Positions 15,793 to 24,144 of a stretch of 35,563 nt of DNA are shown in pieces (position 1 is the stretch's first letter; the number at the start of each line of letters is the position of its first letter). The DNA lies in assembly GCA_016930215.1 (NCBI GenBank), contig JAFGHH010000268.1, forward strand, positions 1 to 35,563, written 5' to 3'. A program made the position numbers and the translations under genes. The notes beneath the pieces were generated by a model. The model was not told the DNA's origin and did not search any database. It saw only the letters and a program-made list of their open reading frames with translations. The stretch is from Deltaproteobacteria bacterium (GTDB lineage Bacteria > Myxococcota_A > Polyangia > DRWM01 > JAAZOP01).

Positions 15793-17361
15793 TCAGTAGC
15801 AGCCGCGACAGCGAAGGTGTACGAACACCTGTTCGCCTTCCTGCCGGGTCACGAGCGTCCTCTCGGCGCCGCTCAGGTCGCCCTCCAACCGGCCCCGATC
15901 GCCCAGCGGGAACGTGACGGTCCCCTCGCTTCGGCTTGGTTCGACGCCGAGTTGCTCCCGGTAGAAGGCCTCGACCTCTTCGATGGTGCCGGGGACGACG
16001 TACGCCTCGTCCATCACGTTCATCCCGGGGTTCATGCTACTCGCGCCACCGCGATCCCTGCGGAACTCGGCACCCTCCGGCAGCGGGACGCCGCCGGTCC
16101 GCTGCGGCTCCTCCTCGGCGCCCTGGAACTGGAACGTGTAGTGGAGGCTGGAAGCCCCCTCCGCCGCCGGGAACACCATCGAGCCGAGCACGCGTTGCAG
16201 GCAGGCCGCCAACTCCGGTTCGGCGTCGAGATCGTCGCCGGACAGCTCGACCGTAGCCGCTCCCGTCGGCTGGACCTCGAACCGCGCATCGAACCGGATC
16301 CGGAGGTCCGGCCGCCCGCGCGCCGTGTCGGAGTAGCATCGGCGGATCCCCGGCCGGTTCCGTCGCAGCACTTCGCGAAGGTCCCACTCGGACAACGAGG
16401 TGGGGAGCGGCTCCGAATCGTCCCACGCGCCTCCGATCCGGATCTCGATCGCGTCTCTCCCTTCCCGGACCTCGATGCCGTCCAGCCGACCCGTCCGGGT
16501 CCCGAGAACCTCCATTGCTTCCAAGCTGACCGCAGTCCCGGCCTCGGCGCGCGTCGTGAACTCCCGATCGACGACCGCATCCACCCGGTCCAGCCCGTAG
16601 TCGTCGGACGCCCTTGCGATCCGCACGCGGACGTACGGCGACTCGCACTCGCTGCACCGCACGATGCCACGGACCTCGACCCGGTCGTCCGGGCCGAGCA
16701 GGGCTCCGCGGGCGTTGGTCGGGTCACATGGACCCGGATAGCCCCGCGCGACGACCGCGTCGATCGGGTCAGCGAGATCATGGAATCGGACATCGAACGC
16801 CGCGCCGTCGTTCGTCCAGGCGCAGAGCAGCTCGCCGCTCGGGTCGAACCCGAGCGCGAGGTAGAACACGCTGTCCAGGGCAAGCAGGTCCCATGGGATG
16901 CCGTCGCATTCCACGAGGCAGTCGATCGCGCCAATGACCTGCGGGCCGTCGGCGGCAAGATCCTGCCTCGTCCACTCCAGCGCGTCCCACGTCGGCTCGA
17001 TCCCGATGAACGCGGCGTAGTGCGCGTCCGGCCTCTGCATCGTCGCGGACAGTTCGAAGGCGAGCGGCACGGGATACCAGCGCTTCTGGACCCGGATCGC
17101 CGCGTGCGTCCCGCACGACGGCAGGCCGCGGATCGTCTCCCACGCCAGCGGCCAGCGCACGGGCGGGGCGTCCGTCGGTTCGGCCTCGGGTCCGGTCCGG
17201 TGCTCGGGCTGCGGAATCGCCTCGGCTGCGGCCTCGACACCGCCTTCCGCGGGCGGGGCGTCCAGACCCGCTCCGGAGTGCGGCTGCACGCGGGTTCCGC
17301 ATCCGGAGGTCAGGACCGCGGCGGCGACCGCCAGCAGGGCCATCCGGCCCGACACGGCCAT
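15793..17361 (-). CDS. Lipoprotein with AgmX-like then FY..LG domain (permuted relative to 6989-9229)
   Basis: 522 aa from ATG 17361; GTG 17355, with GGAAG 8 nt upstream, is an equally good start. Lipobox LTSG-C21, then a Pro/Glu/Ala linker. Residues about 70-310 are an unrecognised domain with Cys pairs (CLVECDG, VRCSECES). Residues 326-414 resemble the AgmX/PglI C-terminal (TonB-C-like) domain: LRRNRPGIRRCYSDTARG, a central strand pair, ACLQRVLGSMVFP and SLHYTFQFQG. Residues 426-522 (LPEGAEFRRDRGGAS, IEEVEAFYREQLG, ending CRGCY) match the module at 530-632 of the SUMF1 lipoprotein. The AgmX name links to adventurous gliding motility proteins of myxobacteria, but that role cannot be assumed here. 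Confidence 0.8.
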   Translation of the reverse strand: MAVSGRMALLAVAAAVLTSGCGTRVQPHSGAGLDAPPAEGGVEAAAEAIPQPEHRTGPEAEPTDAPPVRWPLAWETIRGLPSCGTHAAIRVQKRWYPVPLAFELSATMQRPDAHYAAFIGIEPTWDALEWTRQDLAADGPQVIGAIDCLVECDGIPWDLLALDSVFYLALGFDPSGELLCAWTNDGAAFDVRFHDLADPIDAVVARGYPGPCDPTNARGALLGPDDRVEVRGIVRCSECESPYVRVRIARASDDYGLDRVDAVVDREFTTRAEAGTAVSLEAMEVLGTRTGRLDGIEVREGRDAIEIRIGGAWDDSEPLPTSLSEWDLREVLRRNRPGIRRCYSDTARGRPDLRIRFDARFEVQPTGAATVELSGDDLDAEPELAACLQRVLGSMVFPAAEGASSLHYTFQFQGAEEEPQRTGGVPLPEGAEFRRDRGGASSMNPGMNVMDEAYVVPGTIEEVEAFYREQLGVEPSRSEGTVTFPLGDRGRLEGDLSGAERTLVTRQEGEQVFVHLRCRGCY

Positions 17362-17441
17362 CGCTTCCGGAACGCGGCCTCCCCGTTCGATCACGACCCG
17401 AGGATACCACGGTGGCGACGAGGACGTTCGCACGCGCAAGG

Positions 17442-18107
17442 TCAAGGGGAGCCTCCCAGGACCGGATCTCCTTCCGTCGGCGCCACGGACAGCTCGGCCG
17501 AGCCGTCTTCCGCCACCCGGATGCGCACGACGGCAACCGGACCTGGGTCGACGAGCGCATCCCTCTGGGGCCCGACCCGGGGGATCGTCACGGTCAACTC
17601 CGCCTCCCATCCGGGGGCGAACACCTGACCACAGCAGTCGTCCTCCGCGGGGCCCGGAAGCAGCAGCGGCTGACCCGGAAGAACCTCGACCACGGCGATG
17701 GGCCAGTGCGCAGAGCCGATTCCACAGCCGCGGCCGTGTCCGAGCCCCTCGCCGATCCACATGGCCGAACCGCTGCAGCGGATCGGCTCATCCTCGACGA
17801 GGTGTGCCGCACCATCCGCTGCGACGACCGTGACCTGCAGGTCGACGCGCCAGCCGGCGGAGACCGGGACGGCCCGAGCGGTCGTTTCGACGACGAGCCC
17901 GGCGACGGCACGGGTTGCTGCGGCCTCGCAGAACCCCTGTCCGATGTCGCGCGTGCACTGCACGGGATCGCCACTCTCGGACGCCGCGGCCGGCCCGGCG
18001 ACCCGTGCCGACCCGGCCCCGCATCCAAGCGATCCCGTCAGGGCCTCGGCGAGTGCGGCCAGTAGCGCAGGAAGTACTGACCGGGTTGTGACTGCCGCGC
18101 ATCTCAC
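17442..18107 (-). CDS. Lipoprotein of unknown function
   Basis: 221 aa from GTG 18107, chosen for the GGAGG 8 nt upstream. The signal ends in GSLG-C29, a slightly unusual lipobox. The mature protein has an even spread of beta-strand-like segments (GWRVDLQVTVVAADGAAH, PIAVVEVLPGQPLLLPG, GWEAELTVTIPRVGP, VAVVRIRVAEDGSAELSV). Cys in CTRDIGQGFC and DDCCGQ suggest an extracytoplasmic beta-sandwich with disulfides. No family is recognised. It lies between two lipoprotein genes on the same strand with gaps of 80 and 110 bp. Confidence 0.7.
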   Translation of the reverse strand: MRCAAVTTRSVLPALLAALAEALTGSLGCGAGSARVAGPAAASESGDPVQCTRDIGQGFCEAAATRAVAGLVVETTARAVPVSAGWRVDLQVTVVAADGAAHLVEDEPIRCSGSAMWIGEGLGHGRGCGIGSAHWPIAVVEVLPGQPLLLPGPAEDDCCGQVFAPGWEAELTVTIPRVGPQRDALVDPGPVAVVRIRVAEDGSAELSVAPTEGDPVLGGSP

Positions 18108-18217
18108 CGTCGCTACCTCCGGCGCCCGAGCCCACGGAGCCCTCCGACTTTGGACCGCTACCCGGTTCCTGTTGCCCTCCATCCTGCCGGCTCCGACCCA
18201 CCGACGGACTGGACCGG

Positions 18218-18880
18218 CTAGAACCAGATGAGCGGACCGCTGCGAAGGTCGTCGAGGAGCAACTCATGCTCGCTCGCATTCACCAACAGGACGTCGGCGA
18301 TCGCCCCGAACGCCATCTCGGGGAACACGTAGTCCCGGGCGGCGGACACCCCGGATTCGACTTCCCGGATCCGGATGCGGTGGGTACCTGCCGGCACATC
18401 GAAGCTCGGCAGGGACACCCTCGGCCGCGGCACCCTCCCCACTTCGTCGCAACGGACTCCCGCGGCACCGACGACCTCACCATCGAGCAGCACCTCGAGC
18501 CGGTGGGGCAGCACTCCGTCGCACGAGGTGTCCAAGTTGACCTGGAGGCCCCGCTCGCCGCCCGGCCCGGTGAGCGGGTCGTCTCGATTCGGACCAGCCG
18601 ATTCGAGGTACCAGTGGTAGCCGTCGACCACGACGACCGTCAGTCTGGTGGTCTCGGTGCCGGTCATCGTCCCTGCTGCGGCCCGCCGTGCCGCGACCTC
18701 CCGATCCCGGCGCTCGTCCGCCTCGGCACGCCGGAGCTGCTCGTCCGCCGGCAGCCGAACCCTCCGGTGCATGCACGTGGGATCGCAGTGGACCCGGTCG
18801 CCAGGTGGATCGCCCGGCACGGGCGGCCGCTCGACAGGACAGCATCCGAGAAGCAGTGGCAGGATTCCGGCCAGCCTCAT
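18218..18880 (-). CDS. Lipoprotein of unknown function, first gene of minus-strand cluster
   Basis: 220 aa from ATG 18880; no good Shine-Dalgarno sequence. Very short signal MRLAGILPLLLGC (C13, followed by a second Cys). A charged helix (DEQLRRAEADERRDREVAAR, about residues 46-65) precedes a beta-rich C-terminal domain with VSLPSFDVPAGTHRIRIREV, which resembles a PEGA- or Ig-like domain used for surface or membrane attachment. It is divergently oriented to the lipoprotein at 19093, with a 212 bp shared control region holding two identical palindromic 12-mers. Confidence 0.75.
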   Translation of the reverse strand: MRLAGILPLLLGCCPVERPPVPGDPPGDRVHCDPTCMHRRVRLPADEQLRRAEADERRDREVAARRAAAGTMTGTETTRLTVVVVDGYHWYLESAGPNRDDPLTGPGGERGLQVNLDTSCDGVLPHRLEVLLDGEVVGAAGVRCDEVGRVPRPRVSLPSFDVPAGTHRIRIREVESGVSAARDYVFPEMAFGAIADVLLVNASEHELLLDDLRSGPLIWF

Positions 18881-18921
18881 GACCGCCAATCGACACCACC
18901 GGCAGGTGCTGGTTCCCGTTC

Positions 18922-19058
18922 GCCGGTGCCGGCCGCCCGCGACGGCGCGCGGTGCACCCGACGGCAAGCCTGCGGAACCACGCCCGGTCCCGGTCTCCCG
19001 CGGTGAAGCACGCCCGGCGCCACCCGATTCAAGCGTGCCGCGGCTGGCCGGTGCCGGC
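18922..19058. promoter_or_regulatory. Pair of identical palindromic 12-mers between divergent lipoprotein genes
   Basis: GCCGGTGCCGGC occurs at 18922-18933 and again at 19047-19058. Each has inverted arms GCCGG/CCGGC around TG. The first is 41 bp upstream of the minus-strand start (18880). The second overlaps the candidate -35 and spacer of the plus-strand gene (19093). The arrangement suits a dimeric repressor that controls both directions, but no regulator is identified. Confidence 0.35.
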
Positions 19059-19073
19059 GCGAAGCGATACACT
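19045..19073 (+). promoter_or_regulatory. Candidate promoter for the lipoprotein gene at 19093
   Basis: TGGCCG (19045-19050), 17 bp spacer, TACACT (19068-19073, 4 of 6 to the -10 consensus). The predicted start is about 12 nt before ATG 19093. The -35 is weak, and the site is overlapped by the palindromic 12-mer at 19047-19058. Confidence 0.35.
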
Positions 19074-19092
19074 GGCCCAGGCACGGAACGAG

Positions 19093-20625
19093 ATGGTCGC
19101 ACGCGGAACACGCAGCCTGCTCTTCCTCGCCGTCGGCCTGTCGGTGGCCGGCGCATCGTGTTCCGGCGCCGCCGGAATCCCGCCGGCCGCCGGCACGCCG
19201 GTCCCGTCCTCCCCCGAGACCGCCGAGGAGGCATCGGGTCCAGGGCTTCCGGCCCCTGAGCCGGACGTCCGCGTTCCCCGGTCGCGCCCTACGGGGATCG
19301 GCGAAAGCCGGCCCGGGCAGGCCTCCGGGGAATCCGAGCCCGAGACCGTTGAAGGGCGCCTCTTCGGCCGGCACGGCTCGTTGTGGTTCGATCCCCGCGT
19401 ACCGGCCGACGCCGCTCGCGTCCCCGACCCCTTCGAGCAGGATCCGGATTCCCCGCGTGACTGGGACGACGCGCCGGTCCTGCTGCCGACGCCCGGCTAC
19501 GCGTTCTCGGCGGTGCTGCCTCACCCCGACGGGCGGCGGGCGCTCGCCGTCCGACACGATCTGCGCGACGGTCCGGAGCAGAGCGAATCGAGCCTCGTGG
19601 CCGTCGACCCCTCCACGCTGGAGGTCGAGACGCTCTGGTCGCCGGGCGGGCGTCTCCTGCTGCTGGGGCGTGTCGGCGAGCGCGCCGTCGTGCTCCGCCT
19701 CGGCGAGTCCGATGCCCAAGTCGTCGCCGTCGATGCGGACGGCGGAGGGGAGATCGCGTCGGACCGAATCCGCCTCCGCGAGGAGGAGTCTCCGCCGATG
19801 CGACTGCTGCGGCAGGTGCAGGACGGCCGGCCACCGCTGGCGGGTCCTCTGGGAGCGAACGGGTTCGCCTTCCACTGCGACGACGAGACGATCTGCGTCG
19901 CCACTGTGAGCCGCAACGCCATCCGGGTAAGGAAGCGGTCGTGGAGCGGGGACTGGGAGCTCTGGGTGTTTCCGGGCGGCACGATGGTGGAAGGCGACGA
20001 CGGCTGGATCGCCGTCGGGGACCTTCCGTCCGCAAGCGTCGTCGAGTCGTCGGAGGACGAGTTCGCCTGGCAGGACGCCCTCACGAACGGGCTGCCGGTG
20101 GACGGCCGGGTGACGGACGGAATCCACGCCGCCGTCCTCGCCGAGCGGGTGCGACCGTGGATCCGGCTGCCCGAACTGCCAGCCGCCGGAGAGGCCGACG
20201 GACGGGATCTGCCGGACGACATCCAGGGAGAAGGCCCCGTGCGAACCGGCGTGGCCGTCTTCTCGGGTTGGATCGCCCGCCTCTGGCCGTCCCAGGAATA
20301 CGAGCTGTTCGCCGACGCGCTCGTCGCCGGTGGGACGCTTGCCGTCGGCTTCGGCTCATCCGGCGAAGGGCCGCCCGCGCGGCCGGACTTCGTCGTGGCG
20401 CTCGACCCCGAGCGGACCGCGGCGCATGTGGTCGAGGTCGGCGGCACGAGCGCCGTCCGTGTCGAGCTGCGGACCAACATCACGGTTTCCGTCCTCTCGG
20501 ACGGCGTCGAGAGCGAGGAGTGCTGGATCGGGTGGCTGGTCCTGCGGAGCGCCAACCGCGGAGTCGAGTACGACGGCGGCGAGGGGCTCGCGTACATCCC
20601 CGCCCAGTTCGGCTGGTGCGACTGA
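19093..20625 (+). CDS. Propeller-like lipoprotein
   Basis: 510 aa from ATG 19093. Lipobox AGAS-C23, then a Pro/Glu/Gly-rich linker to about residue 85. Blade-like repeats suggest a beta-propeller: YAFSAVLPHPDGRRALAV, SSLVAVDPSTLEVETLW, GRVGERAVVLRLGESDAQVV, and in the second half DFVVALDPERTAAHVVEV. A single Cys pair (FHCDDETICVAT) may form a disulfide. No catalytic motif is seen. The TGA is directly followed by the ATG of the next lipoprotein (zero gap), indicating one transcript. Binding or scaffolding on the envelope is inferred. Confidence 0.8.
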   Translation: MVARGTRSLLFLAVGLSVAGASCSGAAGIPPAAGTPVPSSPETAEEASGPGLPAPEPDVRVPRSRPTGIGESRPGQASGESEPETVEGRLFGRHGSLWFDPRVPADAARVPDPFEQDPDSPRDWDDAPVLLPTPGYAFSAVLPHPDGRRALAVRHDLRDGPEQSESSLVAVDPSTLEVETLWSPGGRLLLLGRVGERAVVLRLGESDAQVVAVDADGGGEIASDRIRLREEESPPMRLLRQVQDGRPPLAGPLGANGFAFHCDDETICVATVSRNAIRVRKRSWSGDWELWVFPGGTMVEGDDGWIAVGDLPSASVVESSEDEFAWQDALTNGLPVDGRVTDGIHAAVLAERVRPWIRLPELPAAGEADGRDLPDDIQGEGPVRTGVAVFSGWIARLWPSQEYELFADALVAGGTLAVGFGSSGEGPPARPDFVVALDPERTAAHVVEVGGTSAVRVELRTNITVSVLSDGVESEECWIGWLVLRSANRGVEYDGGEGLAYIPAQFGWCD

Positions 20626-21795
20626 ATGCCCTCGCCTTACCCCGCGCCTCGATTCCTGCGCACGATGCTCCTCGCTCTGCTCGTCACGGCCGCCTGCGCG
20701 GCGTGCCGGCGTCAGGACGACGGAGCGCGGGCAGTGCCGGCAGACGCAGCGCCATCGATCCCGGACGCACGTTCATTGACGGCAGACGAGCCGGCGGAGG
20801 CGGCGATCACCGACGCCGCCGGGTCGGAAGCGGACGCCGACACCGCCGCCGCCGCGGCGCCTCCCGCCGACCTCGACGGTTCCGTCGAGTCGCCCGAGCG
20901 GGACCCGGAGTACGAGACGGTCGTGTCGCTGGTCGTCGAGTACGAGACGGAGGTCGGACCGATCCGCTACACGGTTGCAGATGCCTCCATCGCGGTGGGC
21001 AGCGTCGGGATCTTCCAGCGCGACGGCTTCGGCACCAGCGTTCCGCGGGTTCGGCGACCCGGGCAGTCGCCTCGCGACGCGGTCTCGCTGGAGGAGTTGT
21101 GGAGCGAGATCCACGAGCAGTTGCCCGACGGCGAGATCCTCGCCTTCGTGGACGATGGCGGCATCGAGGCGGTCGTCACGCGGGACGGCGTCTGGAAGCT
21201 GACCGGCACCAAGGGCTTCGACGGCGCGCCGTCCAGGAGCATGATCATGCAGATCGCACCGGTGCGGCGCGAGTACCCGGCCGTTCCCTGGGCGCCCGGG
21301 CCGATGGCCGCGGATGCCGACCGCTTCTACTGGATCGCGACCAGCCACACGACCACGAGCAAGCTGTTCGCGGTCCGCCGCAGCGGTGGTACGCCGCGGG
21401 AGCTCTGGGCTGGCGAGTTGCTGGAGCAGCTCGCGACGGACGGCGAGTTCGTGTACCTGTGCGCGCGCGATCCGGTGGGCGAGCGCGATCCAACCGCGTG
21501 CGACCTCGGCTGGAGCCGCGACACCTGCGGCATGCGGCTCGTGCGGCTGCCGGTCGGCGGCGGTGAACCGGAGACGCTCGCCGGACGCCAAGCGACCTGC
21601 GAGGGCCTTGCCCTCCACGGCGACACGGTGATCTGGGCCTCCGGCGGCTCGATCTACCGCATGTCGAAGGATGGCGGAGACGTGGAGCGGCTCGTTCGCG
21701 AGATGATGTGGATCTGGGCGCTGCAGGTCCACGACGGCTTCGTGTACTGGCGGAGCCGCGGCCCCACCGCCGAGCTGCGGCGACGCAGGCTGTAG
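20626..21795 (+). CDS. Propeller-like lipoprotein
   Basis: 389 aa from ATG 20626, immediately after the previous stop. The signal contains two possible lipobox Cys (TAA-C24 and CAA-C27). A long Asp/Ala-rich linker (about 30-85; for example SEADADTAAAAAPPADLDGS) is typical of this cluster. The second half has repeats like those of DUF5050-type propellers that report state with a (Y/W)-W/V motif: DRFYWIATSHTTTSKLFAVR, DGEFVYLCAR, GDTVIWASGGSIYRMSKDGG and DGFVYWRSRGP. Only four or five blades are visible and the protein stops soon after the last (AELRRRRL), so the propeller may be incomplete. Confidence 0.8.
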   Translation: MPSPYPAPRFLRTMLLALLVTAACAACRRQDDGARAVPADAAPSIPDARSLTADEPAEAAITDAAGSEADADTAAAAAPPADLDGSVESPERDPEYETVVSLVVEYETEVGPIRYTVADASIAVGSVGIFQRDGFGTSVPRVRRPGQSPRDAVSLEELWSEIHEQLPDGEILAFVDDGGIEAVVTRDGVWKLTGTKGFDGAPSRSMIMQIAPVRREYPAVPWAPGPMAADADRFYWIATSHTTTSKLFAVRRSGGTPRELWAGELLEQLATDGEFVYLCARDPVGERDPTACDLGWSRDTCGMRLVRLPVGGGEPETLAGRQATCEGLALHGDTVIWASGGSIYRMSKDGGDVERLVREMMWIWALQVHDGFVYWRSRGPTAELRRRRL

Positions 21796-21823
21796 GAGCG
21801 GAGCCACGACTCGATCCGCCGGT

Positions 21824-21852
21824 TTGCAGGGCGGACGTCACCGTGGTCCACT
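21824..21852 (+). promoter_or_regulatory. Candidate promoter for the lipoprotein gene at 21877
   Basis: TTGCAG (21824-21829), 17 bp spacer, TCCACT (21847-21852). The -10 ends 9 nt before the in-frame ATG 21862 and 24 nt before ATG 21877. The match to consensus is weak (3 of 6 in each hexamer) but has the same shape as other candidates in this window. Confidence 0.3.
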
Positions 21853-21876
21853 GCGGCACCGATGTCGAGGCGGAGC

Positions 21877-23301
21877 ATGGCCGTGCGGAGAGTCGCCATC
21901 CTGCGGGCAGCCATCCATGTGCTGGCAGTGTTCCTGGCTTGCGGCTCCCGGCCGGAGGGCCGGCAACATGTGCGCTCCTCGTCGGGCGCCTCTCGCGACG
22001 CCGAGGCGGCGTCTCTCCTGGATCCTGCCGCGCGTCCGGATGGGCCCGTTCATCCGGACGTCGTCGGGTCCGCCGACGAGAACATCGGTGGAGCGGCCGT
22101 TCGGGGTGCCGACGCCGCGGAGCCGGTCCTCGGTGTCGGCGATGCGGGTCCGGAAGTGGTCGAGGCGACGTCGACACCGGACGAGGGCGCGGATGGGAGT
22201 CCCGGCGAGGTCGACGCTGGGCCGTTCCCCGTCTCATCGCTGGGTCTCCGTGAGGTCATGCGATGGACGCCGCACGACGATGCAGCCGCCCGCCGTCGCG
22301 CCCGGGAGGAGGGCAGCTCGCTCCCGACGGCCGAGGCGCTGCCCTCGGGCGGTCGGCTGGAGGATGTGCTGCAGGGAGAGCGGCTCGCGCCGATCGACCT
22401 CGCCGGCTGGACGGCCGCCGAGAATGCCCGTGGCGATCGGGTGGTCGTCGCGGTCTTCGGCTGGTCCGAGCACGCCGAATGGCGGGCACGTCACGAAGCA
22501 GCCGGCGATCTGGAGGAGGCCGAGAGGCGGATCGAAGGCACCATCGAACGCTGCGTGCGCCGGTGGGAGGAGCACCCCGATTCCTACGGCCCGATGGAGT
22601 TCGACAATCGCAGGGACGCATGCACGGAGGAGGCCACCCCGGGGTCCGCGCTGTTGCCGCTGCACGTCGCGCGTGTCTCCGTGCCGAAGGACGGCACCCC
22701 GACGCTCGACGCGGAGGTGGAGATCGGGCGGACGTTCTACGCCGCCTATCCTCTCCACGTCGTGCGATCGATCGAGATCGATGACCTGGACGGGGATGGT
22801 TCGGCCGAGGCCGCCGTCGTCTTCCGGGAAACCACCGCATCCTACGGCCCGTGCGGCAACGACGTTGCGACCGGCCTGGTCGTCCTCGACCTGGGGACGT
22901 TCCACCGCCAGGTCGAGCTTCGCCTCGGACAGGGGTGCGGCTGCTACACGCCTTCGGTCACGAGCCTGCATGCGTTCCGGGACGCGGACGAGAACGGCAC
23001 GATCGACCTGACGGTACGCTGGGCGTACTACCTGCCGAGTTGCGCGCTGGACGAGCGGGGCTGGCCGGTCGGGCATCCGGTGGCGACCCTCGAGGAGGTC
23101 GACGCGGCCGACGGGTACGGACCGGCAGGCCCACACGGGTGCGGCTCGGCGGACCCGCCGGAGGCGGGGTGTCGTCCGTGCGTGTACCTCGTGGAGCGTC
23201 GCGAACTGCTCTACGAACCCGAGTCCGACATCTGGGGCGCCGCGGCCGGCGAGCCTGTCCACTGGTCGAAGTTCCTCTTCTCCCTGCAGTGCAACACGTG
23301 A
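21877..23301 (+). CDS. Lipoprotein with acidic (VCBS/EF-like) loops
   Basis: 474 aa from ATG 21877; ATG 21862 and GTG 21883 are alternatives in the same frame. Signal ends VFLA-C22, then about 100 residues of low-complexity Asp/Ala/Gly/Val linker. The conserved part starts near LGLREVMRWTPHDD and includes VFGWSEHAEWRARHEAAGDL and a helix with IERCVRRWEEHPD. Two acidic loops follow (IEIDDLDGDGSAEAAVVF and FRDADENGTIDLTVRW), of the kind seen in VCBS/FG-GAP or EF-hand repeats, so calcium binding is plausible. The C-terminal third is Cys-rich (GCGCYTP, CRPCVYL). The stop overlaps the next GTG by 4 bp. No enzyme family is recognised. Confidence 0.75.
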   Translation: MAVRRVAILRAAIHVLAVFLACGSRPEGRQHVRSSSGASRDAEAASLLDPAARPDGPVHPDVVGSADENIGGAAVRGADAAEPVLGVGDAGPEVVEATSTPDEGADGSPGEVDAGPFPVSSLGLREVMRWTPHDDAAARRRAREEGSSLPTAEALPSGGRLEDVLQGERLAPIDLAGWTAAENARGDRVVVAVFGWSEHAEWRARHEAAGDLEEAERRIEGTIERCVRRWEEHPDSYGPMEFDNRRDACTEEATPGSALLPLHVARVSVPKDGTPTLDAEVEIGRTFYAAYPLHVVRSIEIDDLDGDGSAEAAVVFRETTASYGPCGNDVATGLVVLDLGTFHRQVELRLGQGCGCYTPSVTSLHAFRDADENGTIDLTVRWAYYLPSCALDERGWPVGHPVATLEEVDAADGYGPAGPHGCGSADPPEAGCRPCVYLVERRELLYEPESDIWGAAAGEPVHWSKFLFSLQCNT

Positions 23302-24122
23302 CCGCGCGACCAGCGCCGGCCCGCATGCACGTTGGGCTGCTCCTCGCGGCCGCGCTCTGCTCCTCGTCGTGCGGCGGCAAGGCACCCGAGCCGCTCGTCC
23401 CCTCGCCGCCCGAGGACCGAGAGGGCCTTCCCGACGACGGCGATGGCCGCCCGGACAGGGACAACGATGGCGACACGATTCCGGAGGTGGAGGACCGGTG
23501 CCCGGATGAGCCGGAAGACCCCGATGGATTTGAGGACGACGACGGGTGCCCCGACGGCCACAACGACGGGGACCGCATCCCCGACGAGGTCGACGACTGC
23601 CCGAACGAGCCCGAGACGTACAACGCCTGCCAGGATGACGACGGCTGTCCCGACTCCTCGGCCTCATGCTGCCCCCGGGTCCCGTTCGTGCCGCCGATCG
23701 TCGAGTGGGTGGAGTTCTCGGAGGGAACGGTGTCCCCGCAGTCCGACGAGCCGCTGGACGTCGTTGCCGACCAACTGGTCAACGATCTCGGCCCTGCCGT
23801 CGGACAGGCGGCGGTCGTCGCCTGTACGTTGCGGGAAGAGGCCGACGGCGTGGACCTTGCGGAGCGACGGGCTCGGCTTGTCGCGGAGGAGTTGGAGGAG
23901 CGCGGCGTGGACGGCCTGCGTCTGGAGAGCCACGGGACGGCGGACTGCGAGACGTTGTGGAACCTGCGGGGTCTGCCATCCGAACGACCCTACGGGCCAC
24001 CGGCGGTCCCGTTCGCGCGGATCCTCGTGATCAGGGTCTGCGAGCCTGACGGCACGGGGTGCATGGACGTGCTCCGCTGGGACGGGGCCACCTTGCAGGT
24101 CGTGCCGCACTACTGCATCTGA
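23298..24122 (+). CDS. TSP3-repeat lipoprotein with OmpA-like domain
   Basis: 274 aa from GTG 23298 (GTGA overlap with the previous stop; an internal ATG at 23325 is possible). Signal with lipobox-like SSS-C25. Residues 50-120 hold thrombospondin type-3 calcium-binding repeats (DRDNDGDTIPEVEDRCPDEP, then FEDDDGCPDGHNDGDRIPDE). Residues about 134-245 have the OmpA C-terminal peptidoglycan-binding pattern: VEFSEGTVSPQSD, and DGVDLAERRARLVAEELEER with the conserved Asp and Arg. The family's usual TDxxG is altered to EADGVD, and five Cys are inserted. It likely anchors the outer membrane to the cell wall. It is related to the proteins at 30296-32794 and 35084-35478. Confidence 0.85.
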   Translation: MTARPAPARMHVGLLLAAALCSSSCGGKAPEPLVPSPPEDREGLPDDGDGRPDRDNDGDTIPEVEDRCPDEPEDPDGFEDDDGCPDGHNDGDRIPDEVDDCPNEPETYNACQDDDGCPDSSASCCPRVPFVPPIVEWVEFSEGTVSPQSDEPLDVVADQLVNDLGPAVGQAAVVACTLREEADGVDLAERRARLVAEELEERGVDGLRLESHGTADCETLWNLRGLPSERPYGPPAVPFARILVIRVCEPDGTGCMDVLRWDGATLQVVPHYCI

Positions 24123-24144
24123 CGCGGCACCCGGCGACGCCGCG
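24123..24144. terminator. Hairpin filling a convergent intergenic gap
   Basis: CGCGGC (24123-24128) and GCCGCG (24139-24144) form a 6 bp stem with a 10 nt loop. It occupies exactly the 22 bp between the two convergent stop codons (TGA ending 24122, TAG starting 24145). It could act as a bidirectional terminator. There are no T-tracts, because the flanks are coding. Confidence 0.4.

Noticed and set aside
15793-17361. Gliding-motility gene on the strength of the AgmX-like domain
   Set aside because: The domain is shared by many TonB-C-like proteins, and no other motility gene is in the window.
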